Below, in pieces: positions 7,941 to 14,980 of a stretch of 22,223 nt of DNA. Every line of letters begins with the position of its first letter. Position 1 is the first letter of the stretch. The translations under genes were made by a program, and so were the position numbers. The stretch lies in the IMG/VR virus record IMGVR_UViG_3300006903_000236, positions 1 to 22,223 of that record. One strand, given 5' to 3'. The stretch is from a virus. A model generated the notes under the pieces. The model was given only the letters and a program-made list of their open reading frames with translations, ran no database searches and was not told where the DNA came from.

Positions 7941-8467
7941 AATTCCATAAAACCGATATCGCTGGAGTTTTTCTGATCGAGGCCGAGCCGCACGGCGACG
8001 AGCGCGGTTTTTTTGCGCGGCTCTATGACCCTAGGGAGTTTTCCGCCGCCGGCATCGAATTTCGTCCAGTCCAGATAAACCTTTCCCACAACACTCAATC
8101 TCGTACATTGCGGGGCATGCATTACCAGGACGCGCCGTACGCGGAATCAAAGCTCGTGCAAGTCACGCGCGGCGCCGCCTATGACGTGGTGGTCGACCTC
8201 AGACCCAACAGTCCCAGCCTTGGACGCTGGGTGGCGTTTGATCTCGACCAGGATTGGGCGCGCGCCGTGTTCATTCCGGAAGGCTGCGCGCATGGTTTTC
8301 TGACGCGTACGCCGAGCACGGATATCATTTATTACATGGGCAGCATGTATGTCCCCGGCCATGCCAAGGGTTATTGTTGGAATGACCCGCGGCTAAGGAT
8401 CAGTTGGCCGGAGGAACCTGCGGTGATATCCGCTTCCGATCGAAATTGGCCGTCCTTTACGGCGTAA
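7937..8467 (+). CDS. rfbC: dTDP-4-dehydrorhamnose 3,5-epimerase-like protein (RmlC cupin)
   Basis: A cupin-fold epimerase of 176 residues that epimerises C3 and/or C5 of a 4-keto-6-deoxy nucleotide sugar. The GTG start at 7937 overlaps the previous stop (GTGA) and gives the normal family length; the longer frame from 7841 lies inside the methyltransferase. Catalytic residues are visible: His62 in TLRGMHYQ, the partner Asp168 in ISASDRNWP, and Tyr at about 132-133 in DIIYYMGSMY. FIPEGCAHGF is the classic cupin strand. It ends the sugar operon. In such operons the enzyme often works on the C-methylated CDP sugar rather than on dTDP-rhamnose, so the name gives the family and not the proven substrate. 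It is convergent with the phage genes 66 bases away. Confidence 0.9.
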   Translation: MKFHKTDIAGVFLIEAEPHGDERGFFARLYDPREFSAAGIEFRPVQINLSHNTQSRTLRGMHYQDAPYAESKLVQVTRGAAYDVVVDLRPNSPSLGRWVAFDLDQDWARAVFIPEGCAHGFLTRTPSTDIIYYMGSMYVPGHAKGYCWNDPRLRISWPEEPAVISASDRNWPSFTA

Positions 8468-8533
8468 ATTGCTCTGCCGACGCCATCAATGGCATTACTC
8501 CCTGGCGGCGTCGCGATGACCGCCACATAGCCG
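8468..8533. other. Junction between sugar operon and phage module
   Basis: This 66-base gap lies between the stop of rfbC and the stop of the leftmost phage gene. It contains the inverted repeat TGGCGG (8503-8508) / CCGCCA (8520-8525), which could form a weak hairpin but has no T-run on either side. No tRNA end, integrase core site or direct repeat was recognised, so the prophage boundary cannot be fixed here. Confidence 0.4.
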
Positions 8534-9184
8534 TCAGTAGCCGGCGAGTTCTTCCCAGATCGCCCAAACCGAGAACGTCCAAGTTCCAGTCGCCGGGACG
8601 TTGGCTTGAATGACCCAACCTTCGTTTTGCGCCATCACGTCGGGATGCTCGCCGGGCTGCGTATCGAAGAGCACCGAGCCGGGGTTAACAAGCGGTTGGC
8701 CGGCCGTGGCGAGAACGCCGACGGAAATCGAGCCGAGCGGGTTCGCGTCAAGCGTGCGGGTGCCGACGCCGAGCGTCGTATTCGAGGCAATGCGAACATC
8801 GCCAACAAGCGACGTTCCCATTGAGGCGGTGCGAAGCTTGCCGACATTGCCGGTCGGCGTGATCGCGGTGCCGTTCGTGTCCGAAGCGGTAAAGGATCGC
8901 GCGGCGAATAGCTGAAAGTTCGCAACGCCGGCGGTGAAGGCGGCGATAGCGCCGGCAGAAAACAGCACGCGGCGCAAGAGACAGAAGCGCGTCGCATCCG
9001 TCCAGCGAAAAGAGAAAATCGGCGAGTTAGCCGTGAGGCCCGCCGACATGACGCCGCTTGCTTGCGCGATCGAGTAAATGCCGAGCGATCCATAATCGTT
9101 CGGCCGCAAGACCGTGCGAAGCGCTCGCGTACCCTGCTCGACTTCGGCGACGGTGCCGGAATTACCTTGGATTTGTAGCGGCAT
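8534..9184 (-). CDS. Phage virion protein, tandem paralogue A
   Basis: A 216-residue beta-rich protein, clearly homologous to the next upstream gene. Both share GTRA-[LV]-R-x3-RP-x-DY near the N-terminus, AFTAG in the middle, DANPL and then PGEHP. Both end in GTW-x8-W-x-E-x3-Y. It is the last gene of the leftward late operon and starts 12 bases after its paralogue, with a GAGAGGATC ribosome site before ATG 9184. Position after the fibre genes and the low-charge, Ala/Gly/Thr-rich composition fit a surface or tail-associated virion protein. I do not recognise a named family. Receptor binding, decoration of the head and fibre assembly are all possible. Confidence 0.7.
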   Translation of the reverse strand: MPLQIQGNSGTVAEVEQGTRALRTVLRPNDYGSLGIYSIAQASGVMSAGLTANSPIFSFRWTDATRFCLLRRVLFSAGAIAAFTAGVANFQLFAARSFTASDTNGTAITPTGNVGKLRTASMGTSLVGDVRIASNTTLGVGTRTLDANPLGSISVGVLATAGQPLVNPGSVLFDTQPGEHPDVMAQNEGWVIQANVPATGTWTFSVWAIWEELAGY

Positions 9185-9196
9185 GGTGATCCTCTC

Positions 9197-9877
9197 TTAG
9201 TAGGCCGGGACTTCATCCCAACGTGCATTGATATTTAACGACCAAGTGCCGATCGTCGGCGGCGTAGCCTTCAGAACAATTCCGTCTTGCATTCCAAGCA
9301 CGATCGGATGCTCCCCGGGCTTTGCATTCCAAAGCTTCGTCCCGTTCGGGAAAATTTCCTGTTGTCCGGCGCCAAGGGCGCCAGAGGTGAGCGACGAAAG
9401 AGGGTTGGCGTCGATGCCCGTCGGCGCGAAGGTCATAAGCGCGGCGTTACCGACCATGAATTGCGCGGCCGTATTAAGCGAGATGCCGCCGAAATCATCG
9501 TGCCGCATCCGGCTCCGAAGCTTGCCATCGTTGGGATTCGTCAAGCCCTGCTGCACGGTTGTCCCGCCGGTCGCGGCTGCGCTCACTTGCCGACAGAAAA
9601 AGAGTTGCACCGTGAAGGCGCCGGCGGTGAAGGCTGTTATGCCGCCCATCCCGATCGACACTTGGCGGATGAGCGCAAGACCATCGCCACCATAGAGCAT
9701 TGTCAAATATGATCCGTTCGCGGCTTGGTTCCCCGCGATCGTCGCTAGGACGGAAGCTCGACGGTTCGATGTAAAGCGCGAATAGTCTTGCGGCCGCGCG
9801 ACAACGCGGACCGCGCGCGTCCCGGTATCAACCTCGCCCGCCGTTCCGATCGCAAAACCCTGATGAGTGATCGGCAT
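9197..9877 (-). CDS. Phage virion protein, tandem paralogue B
   Basis: A 226-residue paralogue of the gene just downstream. ATG 9877 was chosen over the longer frame to 9946, because it follows GGAGTGGAGA and starts almost exactly at the end of the fibre gene (stop at 9879). The protein opens MPITHQGFAIGTAGEVDTGTRA and ends IGTWSLNINARWDEVPAY. It keeps DANPLSSL and KPGEHPIVLGMQDG in register with its partner. The duplicate pair has diverged strongly in the centre (residues 45-140), while the ends are conserved, the pattern expected if the ends assemble and the middle meets a variable target. The biochemical role is unknown. Confidence 0.72.
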   Translation of the reverse strand: MPITHQGFAIGTAGEVDTGTRAVRVVARPQDYSRFTSNRRASVLATIAGNQAANGSYLTMLYGGDGLALIRQVSIGMGGITAFTAGAFTVQLFFCRQVSAAATGGTTVQQGLTNPNDGKLRSRMRHDDFGGISLNTAAQFMVGNAALMTFAPTGIDANPLSSLTSGALGAGQQEIFPNGTKLWNAKPGEHPIVLGMQDGIVLKATPPTIGTWSLNINARWDEVPAY

Positions 9878-9878
9878 T

Positions 9879-11144
9879 TTATCTCCACTCCCATTGAACA
9901 TTCCACTTGCCATAAGGCCGCGTGTTGGAAATGTTCGAGTTTTCAAAACCGGGCGAAGGCCCGAAGCGGTCGGCCTGATCCGCCGGCTGATCGTTCGCGA
10001 TCCCGTAAATCGTAAAGCCGGTTCCGGCTATGATGTTGCCGGCGAAGACCTTCGGCGCATCGACCAAGTGTTCATCGGCGGAGTGATCCGCCGTCGCGGC
10101 GGGCGCGATCCAAACCTTTACGATCGAGCCGGCGAGAATGAGAGCTTGCCCGGTGATAACCGTTTGCGCATCGGCCGAGCCGGGATAGGCGCCGAAATCA
10201 ATCAACGCTGTCCCGTTATTTTCCGCGCTCTTGTCGCCGGTGCGGAAGAATTGAACCGACAGCACATCGTTCGCCGCGAAACTCCCATTCGAGATGATGA
10301 AGGCGAGCGAGATTTGCAGCCAAGAGGTGTTGTCAGTAAGCGCCCCGTTAATCTCATAGATCACAAAATTCTGCGGCGCCGAAGCTTTCTTAAAGATCAA
10401 ATAGCCGCGATGCGTATTGTTCGTCGAATCATCCCAGGCGCGCACGAAAGGCGCGACGTTCGGGTTTCCGGTTTCTCCGCATTGCGCGTTGATCGCTAGA
10501 GCGGTGACGCTGGCAAGCGCCGTGTTATTGAAACGGAGCGCGCCGGCGGCCGGTGCGCTCATTGCCGTGCTTGTGTCGAAGGTCCAGCGCATCCCCGGAT
10601 CGGTGCCGTTTGCGCCGGCCGCGCCCATGGCGCCCGTCGTGCCCGTCGGGCCTTGCGCGCCGGCAGGGCCGGCAACCACGATCGTCCAGTCGGCCTGGGT
10701 GCCGGAGCCGCCGACGCCGCCAGCGAGGACGTTGATCGTCAGGGCGCCGGCGCTGTCATAGGTGGTGACCTGTCCCGCCAGATAATTGGCGGGATTCGAG
10801 GTTTCGAATGCCACCACGAAGGCGCCGACATCAAAGAGTTTTCCGGGCTGCGTCGCGAATGACTTTGACCCGCCGCCGATCGCCACGCTCGTTGTCGAAG
10901 TGCCTACGAATAAGGAAGCCCCGACCGCCGCAAGCGTCAAAACATTATAATCGCCGGTGACCGGATCGAAAATCCAGACTTGCTTGCTCGTCGGATCGGG
11001 GAGAACGGAAATCGCCGAGAGCGCCGAAAAATCCGGCTCGATCAACCATTGGCCGTTCGATTTTCTAACTGCGATACCGCCATTCCCAACGACGAGCGCC
11101 GGGAATGGAACGGGCGAACGGAGCTTGATGTTTTGCGCCGTCAT
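9879..11144 (-). CDS. Phage tail fibre-like protein with collagen-like segment
   Basis: A 421-residue fibre-type protein. The N-terminal third (residues 20-155) is a beta-rich head that probably attaches to the virion. Residues 159-182 form eight Gly-X-Y triplets (GPAGAQGPTGTTG then GAMGAAGANG), a collagen-like trimerising rod frequent in phage fibres. The rest is a roughly 230-residue beta-structured tip (DPGMRWTFDT onward) that would contact the cell surface. It overlaps the preceding gene by ATGA at 11141-11144, so the two are coupled. Receptor specificity cannot be read. The nearby O-antigen genes make a polysaccharide receptor plausible, but that is inference only. Confidence 0.78.
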   Translation of the reverse strand: MTAQNIKLRSPVPFPALVVGNGGIAVRKSNGQWLIEPDFSALSAISVLPDPTSKQVWIFDPVTGDYNVLTLAAVGASLFVGTSTTSVAIGGGSKSFATQPGKLFDVGAFVVAFETSNPANYLAGQVTTYDSAGALTINVLAGGVGGSGTQADWTIVVAGPAGAQGPTGTTGAMGAAGANGTDPGMRWTFDTSTAMSAPAAGALRFNNTALASVTALAINAQCGETGNPNVAPFVRAWDDSTNNTHRGYLIFKKASAPQNFVIYEINGALTDNTSWLQISLAFIISNGSFAANDVLSVQFFRTGDKSAENNGTALIDFGAYPGSADAQTVITGQALILAGSIVKVWIAPAATADHSADEHLVDAPKVFAGNIIAGTGFTIYGIANDQPADQADRFGPSPGFENSNISNTRPYGKWNVQWEWR

Positions 11145-11485
11145 TGTGTCACGACTCCGTCAAGAACTGGCACCGTGCCGATAATGTATTGCTTCGTCTC
11201 ACCGTTGATCGTGAGAATGCACCCGACATCGTAATTTTGCGCGGCAACGCCCTGCATTTCGGATCGTGCGAACAGAACTTGAAAGACGCCGGTATCGATG
11301 ATTGAAATTTTTCCATTGCTCGACGTGGCCGACAAAACGATGCCTCGGCTCTTCGGGTCACGCACCTCGAAAACGATCGTCGCGCCCGTCAAATCGAGTG
11401 CCTCGCCCGTATCCTCGTCGTCGATCTCGACGATGAGCTTCCAGTCTTCTTGCATGGCTGTGGGTGAAAGCGTGCCCTGATACAT
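11141..11485 (-). CDS. Small Ig-like phage tail/baseplate protein
   Basis: A 114-residue beta-sandwich protein. The pattern WKLIVEIDDEDTGEALDLTGA, then TIVFEVRDP, then a [LI]-x-[IV]-x-D-x-G-x-[FY] strand and YDVGCILT, is typical of small phage proteins that resemble the N-terminal domain of BppU-type baseplate or fibre-adaptor proteins. It lies directly before the collagen-like fibre and overlaps it by four bases, and it follows the collar-domain gene after two bases, so it probably links or assembles fibres. The assignment rests on fold-like pattern and position, not on a recognised named family. Confidence 0.6.
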   Translation of the reverse strand: MYQGTLSPTAMQEDWKLIVEIDDEDTGEALDLTGATIVFEVRDPKSRGIVLSATSSNGKISIIDTGVFQVLFARSEMQGVAAQNYDVGCILTINGETKQYIIGTVPVLDGVVTQ

Positions 11486-11487
11486 GG

Positions 11488-12453
11488 TTAGAGCTTGATA
11501 TAAACGGTGAAGAGCGCGAAGGGCGGAAGGTTGTTGTGTGCGCCGCCGCCGCCTTGAGAATCGGAAGCGAGATTGATCGGATGCGTATGCGCGCTTTCGT
11601 CGGCGGTGTTCGAAAGGGTGACGCCGGTTCCGTCGCCGCCGCGCTGATTGATTGGGCCGTTATTGTTGTTCGAATCGCTATGAACGCCGTGATGGTGCGG
11701 CGTGCCGGCGCCGGTATTTCCATTCACGCCATGCGTATGCGCCGCAAGCTCGGCGACGGTGAGCGTGTGTTTTTCCTCACCGCCGACCGCGCCGATGATT
11801 GTCGGATCAACGCCAGCGTTCGCTTGCGTGATTCGATTTTGCGCGCCGTTCCCCATGCTGTCGACGGCGCCGAGCAGGCGGCCGGCGCAATCGGGCAAGG
11901 TGAGCGCTTTGTTCGCGGCCCAATCGGCGGCGGCCGAAGCGCCCTTCCCGCTCACGACCGCGATATTCGCGAACGGCCACAGCTCGGTGAAGAGTGATTG
12001 CGTGTCGGCGTTGGCGCGCTCGGTGGCACCCGACGTGGCGCTGCCGATGGTGCGACCGTTCAACCGCACATAGCCCTCGAGCGGCTGATCGTCGAAACGA
12101 ACCTTGAGATCGCGCGTCTTGAAGAGACCGTTGGGATCGACGGCCGTGCCGCCGCCGCCGCCGCCGGACGAGGGCCCGGTGACTGGCACGCTGTCGTCGG
12201 CGAACTGCACCACACCGCTCTTGTTGGTGAGCCGGTGCTTGTAGGTGCCGTCAGCCAGAAAAATCATCGGCAGGCGGCCGGCGGCGTCGCACGGGATCGG
12301 AAACGGATGCAGCGCCGAAAGCCCAAAGTCCCTATAGGCGTTGAGCGGCGTGTCGGTACCGGCGGAAAAAAGATATAGTTTCCCGCCGGACAGGGCTTTG
12401 CCCGTGTCTTTATCGAGCTGCTGTATTCGGCTGAGCGGATAGATTCCGGCCAT
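11488..12453 (-). CDS. Phage tail-collar domain fibre protein
   Basis: A 321-residue fibre with three parts. An N-terminal virion-binding domain (1-90) contains GGKLYLFSAGTDTPLNAYRD and ADGTYKHRL, a pattern shared by podovirus tail fibre and spike heads. A glycine run (97-102) acts as a linker. The C-terminal half is a tail-collar domain with EGYVRLNGRTIG, LPDCAGRLLGAVDSMG and the ending NNLPPFALFTVYIKL. Several His-x-His motifs (HTH 239-241, HHH 253-255, HTH 289-291) resemble the metal-coordinating histidines along T4 short and long tail fibres. The start ATG 12453 has a GAGG ribosome site. It is likely a receptor-binding or host-range component. Confidence 0.85.
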   Translation of the reverse strand: MAGIYPLSRIQQLDKDTGKALSGGKLYLFSAGTDTPLNAYRDFGLSALHPFPIPCDAAGRLPMIFLADGTYKHRLTNKSGVVQFADDSVPVTGPSSGGGGGGTAVDPNGLFKTRDLKVRFDDQPLEGYVRLNGRTIGSATSGATERANADTQSLFTELWPFANIAVVSGKGASAAADWAANKALTLPDCAGRLLGAVDSMGNGAQNRITQANAGVDPTIIGAVGGEEKHTLTVAELAAHTHGVNGNTGAGTPHHHGVHSDSNNNNGPINQRGGDGTGVTLSNTADESAHTHPINLASDSQGGGGAHNNLPPFALFTVYIKL

Positions 12454-12507
12454 TCGTGCCTCGGAGGTTTCTATATCGAAGTAGAGGTTGTTTCAGAAAA
12501 CGCGATG

Positions 12508-12576
12508 TTACGTGCCGGGCGGGAGCCGATGCCGATCAAAAGTGGATTTAATTTTTTCGATTGGCTCGTCCGACAT
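12508..12576 (-). CDS. Possible 22-residue small ORF
   Basis: An ATG two bases after the stop of the upstream gene opens a 22-codon frame (MSDEPIEKIKSTFDRHRL...) that ends before the collar-fibre gene. The composition is charged and plausible for a peptide, but there is no ribosome binding site. Start placement right after a stop would rely on reinitiation. It may be the decayed tail of a gene or chance. Confidence 0.22.
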   Translation of the reverse strand: MSDEPIEKIKSTFDRHRLPPGT

Positions 12577-12578
12577 CG

Positions 12579-13091
12579 CTACGGCACGCGTTTAATTCGG
12601 CCATCGGACGTCATGAATGGCGAGCCCGACGAAAGGCCGGCGCGCTGCAAATCCTGCGGCGTCGTGAAAACGGGCATCGCGCCCGATTGCTGCATTGGCG
12701 CGCCGCCGAATGGCGGATTGACGTTGAAATTCGGGTAGCTTCCCGCTTGCGGACCGATGTTGAAGCTCGGATTACCGCCACTCCCGAACGACGCTGCACC
12801 CGACTGATCGCCGAAGCCCAGCTTCGCGCGCTGCATCGCGAGATTGGCAAGCTGCGTCCCCGTATTCATGTCGCCGAGCTGGTAATAGGTTCTCGCCATC
12901 GCGGCGTAGTCGGGCGTGCCGTCGGCAAGGGTCGGCGCGCCGTTTTTGAAGACGTCGATGCTGCCCGCTTTTTGCGCCAGCTGTTTGCCGGCGACGTAAT
13001 CGCCGAGGAGCGAAGAGAGCGGCGAGAAATCCACCCTCGGCGCGCCCTGCGCGATCAATAAATTGAGTCTGTCGCTCGCTGTGTCCGCCAT
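12579..13091 (-). CDS. Phage late protein, intact copy of a duplicated gene
   Basis: A 170-residue protein. ATG 13091 was used instead of the longer frame to 13169, because it starts MADTASDRLN after an AAGG element and upstream codons overlap a hairpin-rich gap. Residues 21-89 (DFSPLSSLLGDYVAGKQ ... GTPDYAAMARTYYQLGDM ... LAMQRA) form a helical block resembling a single TPR-like hairpin. This block aligns without gaps to the broken copy at 13673-14179. The rest is Gly/Asn/Pro/Phe-rich (FGSGGNPSFNIGPQ) and probably disordered. It sits between the ejection-type gene and the fibres, so a minor virion or assembly role is likely. The family is not recognised. Confidence 0.62.
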   Translation of the reverse strand: MADTASDRLNLLIAQGAPRVDFSPLSSLLGDYVAGKQLAQKAGSIDVFKNGAPTLADGTPDYAAMARTYYQLGDMNTGTQLANLAMQRAKLGFGDQSGAASFGSGGNPSFNIGPQAGSYPNFNVNPPFGGAPMQQSGAMPVFTTPQDLQRAGLSSGSPFMTSDGRIKRVP

Positions 13092-13254
13092 GGGTTGTAC
13101 CTTGAAAAAAAATGCTGACGACCCGCTCCGTTCAAGAGCGCGTTGCAAGGATTCGCCGGGGCGCTGCAAGCAGCGCGGTCAGGGATTGATGTGGCGCTTC
13201 GTATCAGGGAAAAAGTAGCGATAGGCGGCCTCCGATTCCACTTCAGGATACAGG
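13092..13254. other. Intergenic gap with two hairpins
   Basis: This 163-base gap holds GCGCTGC-AA-GCAGCGC (13161-13176), a perfect 7-bp hairpin. It also contains most of a longer imperfect inverted repeat, 13204-13219 against 13254-13266, whose right arm overlaps the last codons of the gene at 13255-13656. Neither hairpin is followed by a T-run on the transcribed minus strand. They may reflect transcript processing or the edges of an inserted segment. Confidence 0.4.
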
Positions 13255-13656
13255 CTACTTCCCTGACTCAACTTCGTTCAAAGGATTCGCGGGATAGTGA
13301 TGACCCACGAAGAGCAAAGCTTTTCTCTCCGCGTCGCTAAAAGGCTCTATCTTCGACAGGTGCTTTTCCTCGAGACCCAACGCGCTTTTTCGATCGAGAT
13401 CCAACATGACATTGTAAATCTCCGGGGGTAGAGGTGCGACGGAATCTATGACGGCCAACGTCTTTTTTTTGCCGAGCTCCACGCCGGTTCGGCGGTTAAA
13501 CTCGAGATATTTCTGATTGGTTATTCTCCTTGCGCGAATAGTGACTTCACTTACAGCGACAACCAAACAGATCAGGCTCACCGTGTGACCCGGATACTCC
13601 GCATGAAAAATGTCGCCCACTTCGAGCCTACCGAGCAACGTCTTACGGTCGGCCAT
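13255..13656 (-). CDS. Hypothetical protein, probable inserted (moron-type) gene
   Basis: A 133-residue soluble protein with a small beta-barrel-like start (LEVGDIFHAEYPGH, LICLVVAVSEVTIRARRITNQ) and a helical, charged C-terminus (LDRKSALGLEEKHLSKIEP). The ATG 13656 has a good AAGGGG ribosome site. It separates the two copies of the duplicated gene, and its composition is less GC-rich than the virion genes. It resembles host hypothetical proteins of Hyphomicrobiales more than structural proteins, by memory only. I infer an accessory gene carried by the prophage. No function is proposed. Confidence 0.6.
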   Translation of the reverse strand: MADRKTLLGRLEVGDIFHAEYPGHTVSLICLVVAVSEVTIRARRITNQKYLEFNRRTGVELGKKKTLAVIDSVAPLPPEIYNVMLDLDRKSALGLEEKHLSKIEPFSDAERKALLFVGHHYPANPLNEVESGK

Positions 13657-13672
13657 GATTCACCCCTTATTC

Positions 13673-14179
13673 TTATTCTGCTTCCAGCTCGTATGGTCTC
13701 AGTATCATTATCTGCCGGACACCTGGCAGGCCCCCCAAACCCTTAATTTTAACGGCACAGCTCATGCATAAATTTCGTCCCCCGATATTATACATTGCTG
13801 AAGTGCCATAACTGCCACCACTTTGACACCCTGCACTAAAACCATCGCACTTTAAATCTCCGGCTGCCGCAAGTTGATTACCGGAAGTGTAGGGCCGCGC
13901 CAATCCATCGCCCGCTTGCGCGCCGATGCTAAGATCTGGATCGCTGTTGTGAGCGAATTGTGGATTCGCGCGCTGAGCCGCGAGCCGTGCGAGCTGTATC
14001 GCCGTGCCCATGTCGCCAAGCTGGAAATAGGTTTTCGCCATCGTGGCGTAATCGGGCGTACCGTCGGATAGCATAGGCACGCCGTCTTTGAAGGCGCCGA
14101 TGGTATTGGCTTGCCGCCGTGATTGCTAGCTGGCGAAGTAATCGCCCAACAACGATGAGAGCGGCGAGAAATCGGCCAC
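13673..14179 (-). pseudogene. Second copy of the duplicated late gene, interrupted by TAG
   Basis: Reading starts at a GTG that overlaps the previous gene's stop by one base (TAGTG) and gives MADFSPLSSLLGDYFAS before an in-frame TAG at 14126-14128 (codon 18). The same frame then continues open to 13673. Codons 3-71 align with residues 21-89 of the intact copy without any gap across the stop, and the TAG faces Lys36. After the shared block the sequence changes entirely. This copy has a Cys-containing tail (KCDGFSAGCQ, NLCMSCAVK) where the other is Gly/Asn-rich. Restart at GTG 14080 or the ATG two codons later could still make the C-terminal 134 residues. Nonsense mutation is the simplest reading; amber suppression is possible but unsupported elsewhere. 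Confidence 0.75.
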
Positions 14180-14967
14180 TACTGCAAGCCCTGCGGGGAA
14201 TATGGATTGATGCCGAGGCTCGACCAAGCGTAAGGGTTGACGCCTTGGTTCATTGCGGTCGCCAACGAATTACCCCCGAGCGAGCCCAGCGACCTTCCAA
14301 GGCCGCCATTGGTGAAGCCGAGCATGTTCGCGCCGAGCCCCAACCCGCTCATCACCGCGCCCCACAAATTTGCCGAGGCTTGGTTCTTGGCGAGATCGGC
14401 CGCGGCCTGTGCGTCGCCGATGCCGGTGCCTTTCTGCCAGCCATATTGGCCGAGCTGGGTGCCGCCGAGATAGTTGAGATTGCCCTGCCCCGTCAGCACG
14501 CCGGACTGGCCTTGTGCCGCCGCCGTCTGCTGCGAGAGCAGCGGATTGAACGCGGCAAGATAATTCGACCAGCCTTGATTGGCGAGATTGGACCCAAACT
14601 GTTGCTCGGCGGCAAGCGTATTGCCGCTCTGCACGCGGCCGCGCGCGGTGGCGCCGCGGTCGATCGCGCCGAGCCCGCTCTGCAATTGAAACTGATAGCC
14701 AGGATTGTTTTGAAACGCCGCTTGCGCGCGCGCATTTCCCTCCGGGCCGTTCAACCCGAGTGCGTCGGCATAGGCGTTAGCACCCGCCGCCCCCTGTCCC
14801 GCAAGCGGCGCCCAGGCGTTATAAGCGGAGCCGTAATACTGATTGGCGTTATTGAGGCCGGTCTGCACCGCGCCGGTGGCGTCGGTATAACCTTGATTGA
14901 TGCCGGCGATCCTCGCGTTGGCAGCATTCTGCGCGTTCTTGTTGGAGAAAATGTCGAAGAGGCCCAT
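14179..14967 (-). CDS. Phage internal virion / DNA-ejection-type protein
   Basis: A 262-residue protein that starts MGLFDIFSNKNAQNAANARI at ATG 14967, with GAGGAAA as ribosome site; the longer frame to 15045 overlaps the LamG gene. It is rich in Ala, Gln, Asn and Gly. It contains the stretch NNPGYQFQLQSGLGAIDRG followed by ATARGRVQSGNTLAAEQQFG, which I recognise as a conserved pattern in podovirus proteins placed where P22 has its ejection proteins (gp7/gp20/gp16). A Gly-rich hydrophobic stretch near the end (LWGAVMSGLGLGANMLGF) could insert in a membrane. Role by position: packaged in the head and released with DNA. No lytic transglycosylase motif is seen. Confidence 0.68.
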   Translation of the reverse strand: MGLFDIFSNKNAQNAANARIAGINQGYTDATGAVQTGLNNANQYYGSAYNAWAPLAGQGAAGANAYADALGLNGPEGNARAQAAFQNNPGYQFQLQSGLGAIDRGATARGRVQSGNTLAAEQQFGSNLANQGWSNYLAAFNPLLSQQTAAAQGQSGVLTGQGNLNYLGGTQLGQYGWQKGTGIGDAQAAADLAKNQASANLWGAVMSGLGLGANMLGFTNGGLGRSLGSLGGNSLATAMNQGVNPYAWSSLGINPYSPQGLQ

Positions 14968-14980
14968 ATGTTTCCTCGCT

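Noticed and set aside
8503-8525. Bidirectional terminator between rfbC and the phage genes
   Set aside because: The TGGCGG/CCGCCA stem is short, the loop is 11 bases, and neither side has a T-run.
11464-11997. 177-codon + strand open frame inside the collar-fibre gene
   Set aside because: It is antisense to a recognisable collar-domain protein, has no family-like motif, and arises from the GC-rich codon bias of the opposite strand. The same holds for the long antisense frames at 14119-15015 and 17011-18054.
13204-13269. Integron attC-like site (GTTGAGT matches GTTRRRY on the minus strand)
   Set aside because: The matching RYYYAAC core at the other end is missing and the orientation is wrong for a cassette.
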